Origin: Bursaphelenchus xylophilus
Taxonomy: Eukaryota > Nematoda > Chromadorea > Rhabditida > Aphelenchoididae
Assembly (NCBI GenBank): GCA_904066235.2
Contig: CAJFCV020000006.1
Span: forward strand, 6,386,001 to 6,450,000
DNA: 64,000 nucleotides
Reading direction: 5' to 3'
Every line of letters begins with the position of its first letter. The stretch's first letter is position 1. The position numbers and the translations under genes were made by a program. The notes below the pieces were generated by a model. It saw nothing but the letters and a program-made list of their open reading frames with translations. It did not search any database and was not told the DNA's origin. Below are positions 1 through 11,100 of the stretch, piece by piece.

Positions 1-2976
1 CTGGAAGATAGAAATAAAAAGTAGAGAGTGTTACCTGTGTAACTGCATGTATTGTCTTGGTCGTTCAATGTGTTGAAGGAACCTGTCAGTGATCTTATTC
101 TTCCCCACTCCTTGATTTCCAATCAATAAGATATGTTCCCCAAGGGAGAAGTCGACAGCCATATCTTGCATGATTTGGAGATGCTAAGAAGAGCAAAAAT
201 CGTTATAATTCAAGCAGAAAGACAGCCTACCTGAATATTATCGTAGAAAACAACATCAGGAATCCTTGTATCGTACTTCGAAGATGATTGGGTTGACAAT
301 TTCAAGTCCTCTTTCCAACTCCGGTCATCAATATTTGACTTCCCATTCTCTTTAATATCAAATTTAACAAGAGCCTTTTGGAATGCTTGTTTTGTAATTT
401 TAGGCAAGAATTTTGACAAGACTGATCTATTTAGAGATTCATAGATTCCCTCGTCCGGATTCTGGGTAACTCTTTTCATAATCGATATCATCCTCCTCAA
501 TGAGAGAGACAATCCAACATGCCTCAACTAAAAAAAATCTTTTAATATATGCTTACTTACATTGCTATCGCTTGTTGACTTCAGATAATCCGCCAATTGC
601 AGCAACTTCTCGGCAATCACTGTGTCAACATTAGGAATCAACATAAAAATGAGATCTTTCTGTTCTTTGAGAGTCATCCGATGCAACGTTTTGTAAAGGA
701 ACAGACACAAGACTTGATCGTTCAACCATTTGCATGTGTTTCCGGAGGCATCAGCGCTTTCTGAATCTCCCAAAGCCACCAAACGAAAACTCGGAGATAT
801 TTTATAGACCCCTCTAAAATACAAGTCAATACATTTAAAAAAAAACCCCTACTTTTCGTTGAGTTGATTGTCATTCCATTCATTCTCTTTCTTCAATATT
901 TCAAATGCTTCTGGGCTGACCAATCTCCCGCCGTCAGGTAGATCAATAAACCGATGATGGACCAAAGACGACAGAACTTCTGCAGTGCTCCAATGAACTT
1001 TCTCCAACCCATCTAAAACACATAAATGCCCTTCCTTGGCAGCTTTGATCAACTGAGAGTCCTCCCAAACAGTATCTCCATTAGGTAACATTCGTCTCTG
1101 CTGGATTAATTCTCGACTGTTCATGTCTTGGAAGAGAGTAATCGTCTCCAAATGATAATTTAGCCTCCTCCCAAACTCCTCGATCAGTGCCGTCTTGCCC
1201 GATCCTTTGGCTCCGAGGACACAAAAGTCTGTCTGTGAATGTAAAATGGATAAATCAGCGAGCAAATCTTCATGAGACGGCGTGGCTACAAAGCGGAAAC
1301 GCTTCACATCTTCTTTTGCAACTCCAGTGGGCACAGTAAACGTGATATCTTCAGTTGTAGGGCTCTTCAAGGTTACTGTGTTATCATCAACTCTAATCGA
1401 TGAAAATGATTTCTTCGTTGAACGTTTAATTGAAAACTCATGTATGAATTGATTTAAGATTGGGAGTTCAGTTTCTCTCTTCAGAATTGTCTCTTTGGGG
1501 TAAAACAAGTCCAAGACTTCATTTTCGGACAAATGGGGATTTAAATTCTGAAATTGTGATCTGTAATTTTTGGAAAAGGAGACAACTCCTCTCGCAAAAT
1601 GGCGGGCAATCACTTTGCGGGCAGCTCAAAAAAAACATAGAGATTCTACGGTTGCCCGCAAGACTTGCGACGTCCGTAAAATCAGCTGTTAAAATGTTGG
1701 CAGATACATTGAAAGCACTGCTATTACAGCGCTTTCTATATCTCTCCGTTTACTTTCGGTCCAAATGATGATTTTGATTTCATGTGGACAAAAACCAAAC
1801 CCCGAAAGAAATCGAAGTCTGCCCTTACAAAGAATAATGTATAAGGCGCCGTTATAAAACAAACATCACCTACAGTGATGTCACAAAGAGCAATCGGAAA
1901 AGGAGTAAGGATATCAATTTTTACAGCAGTCTATTTCTGATTTCAGAAGGAAAATATGCAGAGCCACAGATAAGTGACGATTGAAATTCTTGAATAAATT
2001 TAACCTACCCACACTCCAATAGCTTTGATCATATTATCAATGGGGACTCGAGGCATAGACAAGCTCGCGGCAGTTTGCTGGACATTTAACCCAAAACACA
2101 GCGCAATCAAATTGCTTCTTTTGACTGGATCCACTTTCGGAGATAACACAGCACATACTTTTTGTACAATATTAAAAGGGAGGTCTGCCAAATTCAAACA
2201 TTGGAATCGACTTCTAAGTGGAGGATCGAGGGAATGGCCTTTGAATCGCGGGACTGGAAGGCCTAGGGCAATCACATGGAAATCCTCGGATACTCTCTCC
2301 AATTTCATCTCATTCAATTCTTTTTCTGAGTATTTCTAAAAGCAAAATAAACTAATAAAATACGAAGCTAACCTCCAAAAGTTTGTCAAATTTCGTAGGA
2401 GCCATCAAGAATCGGCCATCGTCTAACTGCATCTCTCTGTTTTCGAGAAGGTTATTAAGGATCGGCAACACATTCCTCTCGGCTTTCTCCACTCCATCAA
2501 TTACCAATACTCTTCCATTCAAAGCAGCTCTGACTGCACACTAAAAGTGAAAACATTTTTATCACATTAATCCTTATAAAAACCGATTTTCTTACCAAGT
2601 CTGTGTAAGTCGCCGTCCCTCCTCTAATCTCCCTCCGTTGTTTTATGTCGGCTTCAGTGGTGTCCCGAGTTAACGAGAGGTACTCGAATTCGCGATTGCA
2701 TAATTCAAGATAATTTAGGATCAAATCTGAGCGAAGAGATCCAGGAACTCCGATCAAAAATACATCTTGATTGAGGGTATCCTTCCTCAACAACCACTTC
2801 AATCCTTCCAGCTTCCACTCCGCTTTGTCCGCATCAACTATATGCATAATCAAATATTGCTTATACTTACAGTAACCCTTTGGCACAAATTCCGGCGATT
2901 TTGCCTTTCGAACAGGAACTTTGGCACTTCCAATTTTAATATAGGTCCCTTTCGAGGAATCTGAATTTGAGATCAT
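1..2976 (-). CDS. vwa8: VWA8 (von Willebrand factor A domain-containing protein 8), N-terminal AAA+ part; 3' end outside window
   Basis: Large mitochondrial MoxR/dynein-like AAA+ ATPase, known in vertebrates as VWA8. Visible exons run from about 2976 down to the window edge: 2871-2976, about 2541-2840, about 2371-2540, 2009-2340, 852-1546, 560-816, 233-530 and 36-185. The first AAA module shows NQDVFLIGVPGSLRSDL, then SLTRDTTEADIKQRREI and VIALGLPVPRF followed by DPPLRSRFQ. The second module shows the Walker A motif LGAKGSGKTALIEEFG, then LFQDMNSRELIQQRR and HLCVLDGLEKVHWSTAEV. The stretch PDVVFYDNIQ opens the third module, cut by the window edge. These blocks are collinear with vertebrate VWA8. 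The start is uncertain: an ATG lies at 2976, but an acceptor-like CTCAAATTCAG just inside it could mean an upstream first exon carrying the mitochondrial presequence. The gene lies downstream of Mff on the same strand. The 462-nt intron 1547-2008 is long for this genome. Confidence 0.85.
1547..2008 (-). other. Long VWA8 intron with GCGGGCA-type repeat sequence
   Basis: The intron is bounded by a GTAGGT donor and a TTACAG...TTTCAG acceptor on the minus strand. Around 1600-1670 it has several copies of a GCGGGCA/TGCCCGC motif that also occurs around 5020-5130 inside the SNRNP40 intron element, so part of it is probably old repeat. I could not define terminal repeats or target duplications. Confidence 0.4.
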
Positions 2977-3363
2977 ACCACAAATTTAAAATTAATTTAA
3001 ATGTTTTATTTTATCAAGAAACCGTTTTCGTATCAGTTCTTTAAGACTCCTAATGGCAATATCTTTAAAATTATACCATGAACAAATCTCTTGGGCACAA
3101 TCAGGAAAGTGACGGGACATCTTAGAATCATCATCCGGCTAAAATAAGTGAATATAACACGAAATCAATTCTTTCCAAAAATTGTCTGAGAAACAGGGAA
3201 TCAAAGTACATTCGACTCTTAACGGACACTCAAAATTTGACAAAAGAGCACTCAAAGGCAGCAGATTTATGAGATCAAACCAAGAAGACCGTTACGAAAT
3301 ATGACCTACATTAAAATCACAATCACTATATAGTATTTACAGCACCCGTTGGCAGTTTCATTT
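2977..3363 (-). other. Spacer between Mff and VWA8 with a short unexplained exon-like ORF
   Basis: The minus strand has a TTCACTTATTTTAG acceptor near 3138 followed by an open frame to a TAA near 2998. It begins PDDDSKMSRHFPDCAQEI and ends in a basic tail. It resembles a terminal exon, but I found no convincing upstream exon between it and the Mff stop, and I do not recognise it. It could be a VWA8 5' exon read in the wrong frame, or chance. Confidence 0.25.
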
Positions 3364-4058
3364 TCATTTCTTCCCAATCAAAAAGGCCAGGATGATAAAT
3401 CCGCCGGTCACAAATGTCCAAAGCCCGTATTCTCTGATGGCCCGTCGTTGATTCTCGTCTTCTAGTTCCAATACTCTTGTAGCTAATCGACCAAGATGCC
3501 GGCGGACATTCTTCAGCTCTCTTAATGGGTCCAAATCCACTGCCAATGAGTTGTTTAGATTGGTGATAGACTGAAAATATACGGTTAAAAGATAAGAGAA
3601 ACGTTCCATGTTGTAAAAAAATCTTTATTACAACGAATGATTTGCAAAGAAACTTACTTCAGCAGCATTTAGACTTTCTTGAGATTCAAATAAAACAGGA
3701 TGGACACGTTTCTTAGCCTTTTTGGGTTCAGGAATATATTCATTTGCAGTGAGATGGGCAGGCATGGGTGAAACTCGTTCCTGCAAAGAAATTTAGGTAT
3801 AATATAAGAAAAATATGGCAAATTTTCATAAAACAAACTTACAGTGCCATCAATCATAACTAGTTTATCCCGAACAACTTCTAATGGCTCCTTGGGATGT
3901 GGAATAAGCCGTCCACCTTCTCCAACCACAATTTTGTCAGGCACAAACATGTCTTGAGCTGAGCTGATCGATTGCGTTCGTTGTCCCCTTCTTCCAGCGA
4001 GATATAGATGATTGGGAACTTCCATAAACTCCTCCACTGAATTCAGCGTCTCATTCAT
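3364..4058 (-). CDS. mff: Mitochondrial fission factor homologue (tail-anchored DRP1 receptor)
   Basis: Tail-anchored protein of the outer mitochondrial membrane and peroxisomes that recruits the dynamin-related GTPase DRP1. Three exons (3843-4058, 3658-3780, 3364-3570) join in frame to 181 aa. The N-terminus has the Mff signature: FMEVPNHLYLAG, then MFVPDKIVVGEGG, matching the two short VP..I.VAG-type motifs of animal Mff. The C-terminal third is a coiled coil (RRHLGRLATRVLELEDENQ) followed by a single membrane anchor, LWTFVTGGFIILAFLIG, and two terminal lysines. It is shorter than human Mff, mainly in the central region. ATG 4058 is the first in frame. SNRNP40 starts divergently about 195 bp away, so the two genes may share a promoter region. 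VWA8, also mitochondrial, follows on the same strand. Confidence 0.8.
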
Positions 4059-4252
4059 AACACGCAAAAGAGAGACCCCAATTACTTTATCATAAACTGT
4101 TTGTAAAAATAACGAGAAAATTCAGTGAGCTTTTTCATAAATCGGAGCAGTTTTGCGCTGTGGGACCGAGAAAATGCATCGCAAAAATAAATTTTTGCAA
4201 TATATTTTTATAAAATTTTGGATTCTTTTTCTTGTTCCTGCTACACATCAGG

Positions 4253-6192
4253 ATGTTACAAGTTTCTAAGCGACCAGCTGATGCCGACGACTTCTGTAAG
4301 ACTTGCCGTTTTGTTTTCTTTAAGTCGGTAAGAATTATTTTGTTTCTTCTTTCAGATGGCAAACGGCAACGTTTGGATGTCGCATTACAGGGCGAAGATG
4401 CCTCGACGAAACCCAGAACTTCTTCATTATTGGCGCCTATTATGCTTTTAACGGGACATGAAGGGGAAATCTTTGCTTCTAGATTCTCAAAGAATGGAAA
4501 ATATTTAGCCTCAGCTGGATTCGATCAGAAGATTCGTAAGTTATTACCTATTTTTTATTTAGTATTTAGTGTTGTGGAACGTTCATGGGCAATGTGAAAA
4601 TTTTGCAACATTGAAAGGGCACACTGGGGCTATTTTGGACGTTCACTTTAGTACTGATTCCAAGTAAGTTAATACATGGCGTCAAAAAAAATGGAAACTT
4701 ATTTTTATCGCTATATTTTATTTTAACAAACAAAAGTAATAATCAATATAAGTAACATAGACCATTGTTGGTGCCATATTCGGCCTGTTTCAAAGTGGCT
4801 GCTCTTGGCGGCGATGTAGCTCCAAAACGTGACTTTGAAGCTACATCGCCGAATTTTGGGCGAAGGGCAGCTTTTTTTGGCGAAACCGGTCCCGTTCCTG
4901 TCCAGCGATTACTTATCGACTGCAAACTTTTATGGCGTATAGTAGAGGTGCTGGTCTCCAATCGAAAAATTATAGCCAGCGGATTCAAATCTGGCGAGAA
5001 GGCGGGCGCACACTGCGGGCAGCTGAAATATTTGCGGGCAGCCGACACTTGAGGGTTACTTGGTGGAGGTGGAAAAATTACTGCGGTATTTTGGAAATTT
5101 GCCGACATTTGCGGGTTACCGTCGTTGTGATTCTCCTTGTATCGTGTGATTACTTTCGACACAACGTGCTTTCTATACCGAGAAAGTCAACAATCCGAAC
5201 AGCTCAAAAATCGCAGTCCCTTTGTTTGACATTTAAACACGGAGAATTCAATGGTAAAAAGAATCATTTGGCTACATCAAATATTTTTGCGTCAGGACCT
5301 ATGAAAAAAGTTTCCATTTTTTTGAAACACCCTGTAAATAAAAGCTCTTGAAATCGTTCAGTTTTGTATTTTCTTGCGGTACCGACAAGACTGTAAGGAT
5401 ATTCGATATGGAGGACGGTCGATGTGTAAGACGATTCAGAGGGCATTCCGAGATCGTGAATAGCTGTCATCCAGCGAGAAGAGGGCCGACGATCGTAGCC
5501 TCGGCATCTGATGACGGAACTGTTTTGGCAAGTCTTTTTTTTGGCGTTGTTTCGGATCTCCTTTTATGTTTAATATGGATTTGTTTTAGATAAACGATGT
5601 TCGAGCGAAACACCCGACTTTGAAGATAAATTCTCTTCACAATTATCAAGTCACATCGGTTACGTTTAATGATAATGCACAAGAAATAATTTGCGGAGGA
5701 ATAGACAACACTCTAAAGGTTTGTAATCTTTAACAACACTCATGTTTTTAGCAATGGGATCTCAGAAGAGGACTTTTGAATACTTTCGAAGGACACGATG
5801 ACTCCATTACGGGGCTTTCTCTCAGCCCTGATGGTCGCTTTGTCCTCTCAAACTCCATGGATTGCACTGCCAGAATTTGGGATATTCAGCCATTCGCACC
5901 TAGTGAAAGATGTGTTCGCGTATTCCATGGACATCAACATAATTTCGAGAAGAATCTCCTCAAAACAGCATGGTCTCCCGATTCGAAACGAATCTCCGTC
6001 GGTTCTTCAGATAGGTTTACCTATGTTTATGATGTGGCCAAGGCCAGTGTTGAATACAAACTTCCTGGACATCAAGGTTCAGTGAATGCCGTCGACTTTC
6101 ATCCAGAAGAATTGATTCTTTTGTCGGCAGCGAGCGATAAGAAAATTTATCTGGGAGAACTGGAACCTTGTACTTCTCCCAATACTTTATAA
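4253..6192 (+). CDS. snrnp40: U5 snRNP 40-kDa WD40 protein (SNRNP40 / Prp8-binding protein)
   Basis: Core WD-repeat component of the U5 snRNP and of the spliceosome. Six exons (4253-4295, 4356-4535, 4570-4663, 5362-5527, 5590-5718, 5752-6192) total 1053 nt, encoding 350 aa, against 357 aa in human. A short basic N-terminus (GKRQR) leads to LLAPIMLLTGHEGEIFASRF and six further WD blades, including VNSCHPARRGPTIVASASDD and SADRF/SSDRF-type repeats, ending with a C-terminal blade about KKIYLGELE. Start 4253 directly follows the acceptor-like CTACACATCAG, consistent with trans-splicing. Intron 3 (4664-5361) carries an inverted-repeat element. Intron 4 (5528-5589) has a GC donor (TTG|GCAAGT). A polyA signal AATAAA at about 6210 overlaps the 3' UTR of the convergent aminotransferase gene. 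Confidence 0.95.
4673..5335. mobile_element. Inverted-repeat (TA-target, mariner/Tc1-like) non-autonomous element inside SNRNP40 intron 3
   Basis: The left end TACATGGCGTCAAAAAAAAT and the complement of the right end, TACAGGGTGTTTCAAAAAAA, match as imperfect inverted repeats and continue into TGGAAACTT on both sides. The element is about 660 bp, and removing it leaves an intron of about 37 nt. The GAAACACCCT(G/A)TA terminus recurs at 9566-9580 and 40528-40541. No transposase reading frame is seen. Confidence 0.7.
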
Positions 6193-6219
6193 AAACACTA
6201 TTTATTAACAATAAAGCAG

Positions 6220-7713
6220 TTAACTGTTACGAACAGAGTCATCTACAGCACGTACAACTTCCACAATGTTGTCATTGGTCAGTGCACATACATTGATGCG
6301 GCCCGAGGGAGCAATGAAAACATTGTGTTTTCTGAATAGGTAGTTTCTTTGAGGCTCTGACAGTCCTAAAAGACAGAAGAGACCAGACGATTGGATGATG
6401 TGATCCCACGTTCCGGGGGTTTTGTTATCCATCAAGGCTTTGTAGAAATCATTCCTGGACTTTTGAGTTCTCATGAACATCATCTGAAATTAGTGTTTCA
6501 TATGGTTAAAACTCGCAAATCCTTACTCTAACTTGATTCAGCCATTGCTCCCGCATGTATTGAGTTTTCAATATATGTCCCACAATTCTCGCACCGTGCA
6601 GGGGAGCGCTGCTCCACAATCCTCTTGACAATTGGACCAGATATTCTTTGATTTCTCTTGTTTTGGAAGGGTCTTTACTCACTACAAGCAGGTTTCCCAC
6701 GCGCTCACCTATAGTATTAGGTTTATCAAATCGACAACTATTTGACTTACTGTAAAGTCCAAAGTTCTTGGAGAAAGATTGGGCCACAAAGAATTCGACG
6801 CCCAATTCGGCGAATAATCGAATTGGAGAGGCGTCTTCCTGTGGATCTCCACTGAAGAGGCCGATGTTGGTGACATCGAAAAAGGGGACGAGGTCTTTGT
6901 CTTTGACAATCTCGGCCAATCTCCGCCATTGAGATGGATCGGGGTCCACTCCAGTTGGATTGTGTCCACATTGGAGGATGATGATCGATCTAGAAAAAGC
7001 ATTTTCTCGCAAGTTTAGGTCTACCCTGGCTCCGCGTATTTTAAAGTTTTTGCCATTGACTCAAACGCTAACTTCTTCTGTTCATAGTCCCAATAAGGAT
7101 ATTCTCTGATTCGGTTGATACCGGCATTTTGTAGAATAATCCCGTAATCAGTCCACGATGGATTTGCAAGATGGGCTTCGTTCAATCCGAGAACTTTAAC
7201 AGCAAACTCAAGACCCAATCTCAATGCTCCAGTGGCCGAAACCGTTTGTAGAGCGACTACCTAGGAGAGGTCCATTATTCAATTCATCGTTTACATTATC
7301 CTTCAACACGTTTCCAAGGTGCTGTCCTAAAAGTAAATGGGTAGAGTATTCGATGAACGGTTTATGTCCAATTTGAGGATCAACATAGTCATGATCCAGA
7401 TCTTCATCAAGAGCCAGTTGTTTCTCAACTTCCCTTACAACGGGCAGCGACCAGGGTTGGCCATTCTCATTTCGATAAGCTGAACAAATTGTATGGATAA
7501 CAATCGACTTACTGTCGATACTTAGATTCACTACTGCCTTGGGAACATCCAGAGAAGTTGTGGGTTCATTGGTGGGCCTGATCAACTCAAATAAGGACGG
7601 TTTCCTAGGACTTGACTGAATTTGTAAGTGTTTTTAGTCTTTGAATAACTTACCACCACAAATCTGGCTTTGACCTGAGATCGAATAAGACTGGTAGAAA
7701 ACGTGCGAATCAT
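6220..7713 (-). CDS. got: Aspartate aminotransferase (GOT family) with mitochondrial-type presequence and altered PLP-site tyrosine
   Basis: PLP enzyme interconverting aspartate/2-oxoglutarate and oxaloacetate/glutamate. Exon 1 (from ATG 7713, right after an acceptor-like TAACAG) encodes MIRTFSTSLIRSQVKARF, Arg/Ser-rich and without acidic residues, typical of a mitochondrial presequence. The body nonetheless resembles the cytosolic isoform: AQSFSKNFGLY (PLP lysine), SERVGNLLVV, GHNPTGVDPDPSQW, SGRINV (substrate-binding Arg), and KTPGTW near the C-terminus. The PLP-phosphate loop is SATGALR instead of SGTGALR. The strand around the PLP phenol is FFDVTNIGLFSGD where known enzymes have FFD-S-A-Y-Q-G-F: the Asp is kept, but the Tyr (Tyr225 in pig numbering) is Asn. 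It is therefore a divergent, possibly specialised paralogue. Its 3' end overlaps that of SNRNP40 (convergent). Confidence 0.85.
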
Positions 7714-8103
7714 CTGTTATGGAGGGCGTTGGACTGAAGAGGAGAGAAAGGGGACCTTTCCGCCTTTTCGTGGGGAGAGCGGACCATTCCGCCGATCGCC
7801 CCTTCTCTCTGTTCTCTGTGCTCCATTCCATGATCCCTCGTTATCAAGAGCTGACCTCTAAAACGAAATATCGCGCCCGTTTTTGTATTCTTTGCTTCTG
7901 CTGTAAACAATGGCTTTAGCTGGGGTCCGAGATCTGTGGTCGTTCTTCGAGTCGAAAACAACAGGAATCGAACGCTCCAGAGTCGTTTACAGCGTGAGTC
8001 GACAAAAATATTTTTGGGAAGGAAAAAACCCCCAGGGTTTCAAAACATGTCTTTATTCAAAGATAATCTAATTGGCATAAGCTTCTCTAATAAGAGGACG
8101 CTT
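7714..8103 (+). other. Region upstream of the aminotransferase with an orphan exon-like ORF (7911-7993)
   Basis: ATG 7911 opens 28 codons, beginning MALAGVRDLWSFFESKTTGI, ending at a clean AGC|GTGAGT donor at 7993. The stretch GVRDLWSFFE looks faintly like the first residues of XPG/GEN1-type nucleases (M-x-V-x-G-L/I-W). No continuing exon follows on this strand: the next DNA is the 3' part of the opposite-strand gene. It may be an orphan exon or chance. A polyA signal for that opposite-strand gene lies at about 8055. Confidence 0.2.
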
Positions 8104-11100
8104 TTAATCCGGGGTAATGTCAACCAGAGTGTCAACATAAAAGTGAAGTTTTATCAGGATCTTCTTCAACTTCAAGACAAATTCCATCAGATTTTCGTAA
8201 GGAAATAACTCGGTCTTGGATTGGATTGAGCGTATTCCAAACCTCTCCAGAATATCGACAGACTTCTGCAAGGAATCAAGAAGTCGAGTGTAGCCTGAGG
8301 TGATCTCGCTAACTCCATAAAGCATACGATTCTCTTCTTCATTCACTTCATCTTTTCCTTGATTCTTGTCCAATTGTAAACTGATCTCCAGAAACTGAGA
8401 TCGCAGATCGTATATCTGAAAGACAGCAACGTTACTTCGAAATATGTATTATGTTTTTGGCATTATACGCAGATGCCATTAGGGACGATTTCTGAAACCC
8501 TTGCAAATATCCTCAGCACCCCTGTGCCTTTGTAAAAATTCTGTATTTACGTATTCCTTTCTTTTTTTAATGTTAACAAAACTTTAAAAAAATTTTCTGA
8601 AAATACTCGATTTGGGTGTTTTCGTGTTCATTTTTCTGGCTTTTACTTTTGTCTTTAAGTAATGAATTTTTTCCGCCGATTTCTCCGCCGAATTGCGCCG
8701 AATCACAAAAATTTGACAAGGAAAGTACTTTTATGGGGGCTCCTACTTTTTGACGGGACATATCTCAAAAAATCAGAAAAAATGTGCTGATCAAGGATGT
8801 ATAAATCCTAGCTGCCCATTTTAGGTTTTTAGGGGTGAAAACTCGATCGGAAGTTGACTTAAAGTCCTATATGAACCCCTTTTCGCTTAATGTTTCACAG
8901 GTTTACAATTTTTATTTTGGCTTAAAATGATGTTTATTGAGTTTCTAAGGCATAATAAATCAGTCTTGGCACAAAAATTTATTTTTCCAACCTTCATCTT
9001 CAAAAAAAGTTGATTCAGCCCAAAAGGGAAATCGAACCCATGCGGCGTTCCCCTCTTGATTCCCAAACTACGGCACTAGCCACTCGGCCACATCGCTCTC
9101 TTCCGAAGGAAGAGACGGACTGCGCTTTTCATCGTTTTGAATGCCTGCGCCTTTTGTAGGGAAATTAAGCCAGTTTTTGGGCATTTTCGCCCCTAAAAAC
9201 CTAAAATGGGCAGCTAAGATTTATATATCCTTGATCAGCACATTTTTTCTAATTTTTTGAGATATGTCCCGTCAAAAAGTAGGAGCCCCCATAAAAGTAC
9301 TTTCCTTGTGAAATAAATGTCTTTTGTACTCTCTGAATCCTTTCCCGCCCATTTTCTTTACACATACAACGACTTACAGCCTCATTTGTGAAAAAAACAC
9401 TCCGCCGAATTCAAGGCGGATTACCGAAGTCTCCGTCGATAAAAGGAAAATTTTTTTTGATGCTAAAAATTCAAAGGTTTTTTCTATAAAACGCAAAAAA
9501 AAAATTTGGATTGGACCACCGAGCACAAAGTTGTTAATGGGTATAATAGTTTTTTTCCATCATTCTTGAAACACCCTGTATAGAAAAAATTGTGTTAATT
9601 TTTCTGATTTTTACTTTTTTGCTTACAGTGGCGGTCAAAAAAAAACGGCCACCCCAAGATGATGCGCTCTAACGCAGAAGAGAGTGGTCGTACGAAGATA
9701 AATATGGTATCATTGTAAAGCTTATGGAATACTAAGACGTGTGACTATACGCTTGTGGCACTGTAGTGCTGGCCTAGCACGTACTGGGGCAAGATGTTCT
9801 TTTGGCCTGGTCAAAAAAAATGGCCACCCATAATTATTGTGCTTTAAATGCGGTTTATGTTAGAAATTGCCGCCATATGCGACTGGACTAGGATAGCTAT
9901 ATCAATACACACCAATCCCAGTATTTCTTATTTTGTACATATGCCCTCAGGCATCAATCAAGGTTGATGACCTTGTTTATGGTTAAGGCCCGGCCAAAAA
10001 TTTTTTTGGGTTTGTGCCGTTGTTTTGATAATCCGAAGCAATACTGTAGACGGTAATGATCGTATTCGTGTGTAAGACTGCCCACATTTGTTAAAATTGT
10101 GCCCCTTCTGATAAGAAAACTCAAAAAATGGAATTTTTTGACCTAATTTTCTCCAAAAATCCGTTTTGGAGGCCGCTAAACAATGAATGTAGAACCTTAA
10201 ACAGGTTTTATTTGTACAAGAACATCATGGACATTTGTTTTAACACGGCACCGATTAAAGGAAACGACCGCCCGAAACGACAGATACCGTTTTGTTACAG
10301 TTTTCGACTTCATGAAGTAATCATGAATTTTGTCCTGTTCCGAAACCTCTTTGAATAGAAATTATAATATAGTATCGCATTTGTGGCGTATTGAGATACC
10401 ACTTAATCATTTAAAGATAAATATGGGCCCCTAAAGTGAAAATTCGGGTTGCAGACCTTGAGAAAGTTTATGAATAATTTCTGAAGTCCAAAACTGTAAC
10501 AAAACGGTATCTGTCGTTTCGGGCGGTCGTTTCCTTTAATCGGTGCCGTGTTAAAACAAATGTCCATGATGTTCTTGTACAAATAAAACCTGTTTAAGGT
10601 TCTACATTCATTGTTTAGCGGCCTCCAAAACGGATTTTTGGAGAAAATTAGGTCAAAAAATTCCATTTTTTGAGTTTTCTTATCAGAAGGGGCACAATTT
10701 TAACAAATGTGGGCAGTCTTACACACGAATACGATCATTACCGTCTACAGTATTGCTTCGGATTATCAAAACAACGGCACAAACCCAAAAAAAAATTTGG
10801 CCGGGCCTTAACCATGAACAAGGTCATCAACCTTGATTGATGCCTGGGGGCATATGTACAAAATAAGAAATACTGGGATTGGTGTGTATTGATATAGCTA
10901 TCCTAGTCCAGTCGCATATGGCGGCAATTTCTAACATAAACCGCATTTAAAGCACAATAATTATGGGTGGCCATTTTTTTTGACCAGGCCAAAAGAATAT
11001 CTTGCCCCAGTACGTGCTAGGCCAGCACTACAGTGCCACAAGCGTATAGTCACACGTCTTAGTATTCCATAAGCTTTACAATGATACCATATTTATCTTC

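Noticed and set aside
1460..1768. Plus-strand open frame of about 100 codons over the VWA8 intron
   Set aside because: It overlaps the VWA8 exon on the other strand and has no recognisable features.
9016..9098. A real chromosomal tRNA-Ser gene
   Set aside because: A and B boxes are good but the anticodon stem and acceptor stem do not pair properly, and it lies inside a transposon. The same holds for 51953-52027.
10128..10666. Two nearly identical open frames on opposite strands that could suggest a duplicated gene
   Set aside because: They are the same DNA in the two arms of the foldback element; no domain or splice signals support coding.
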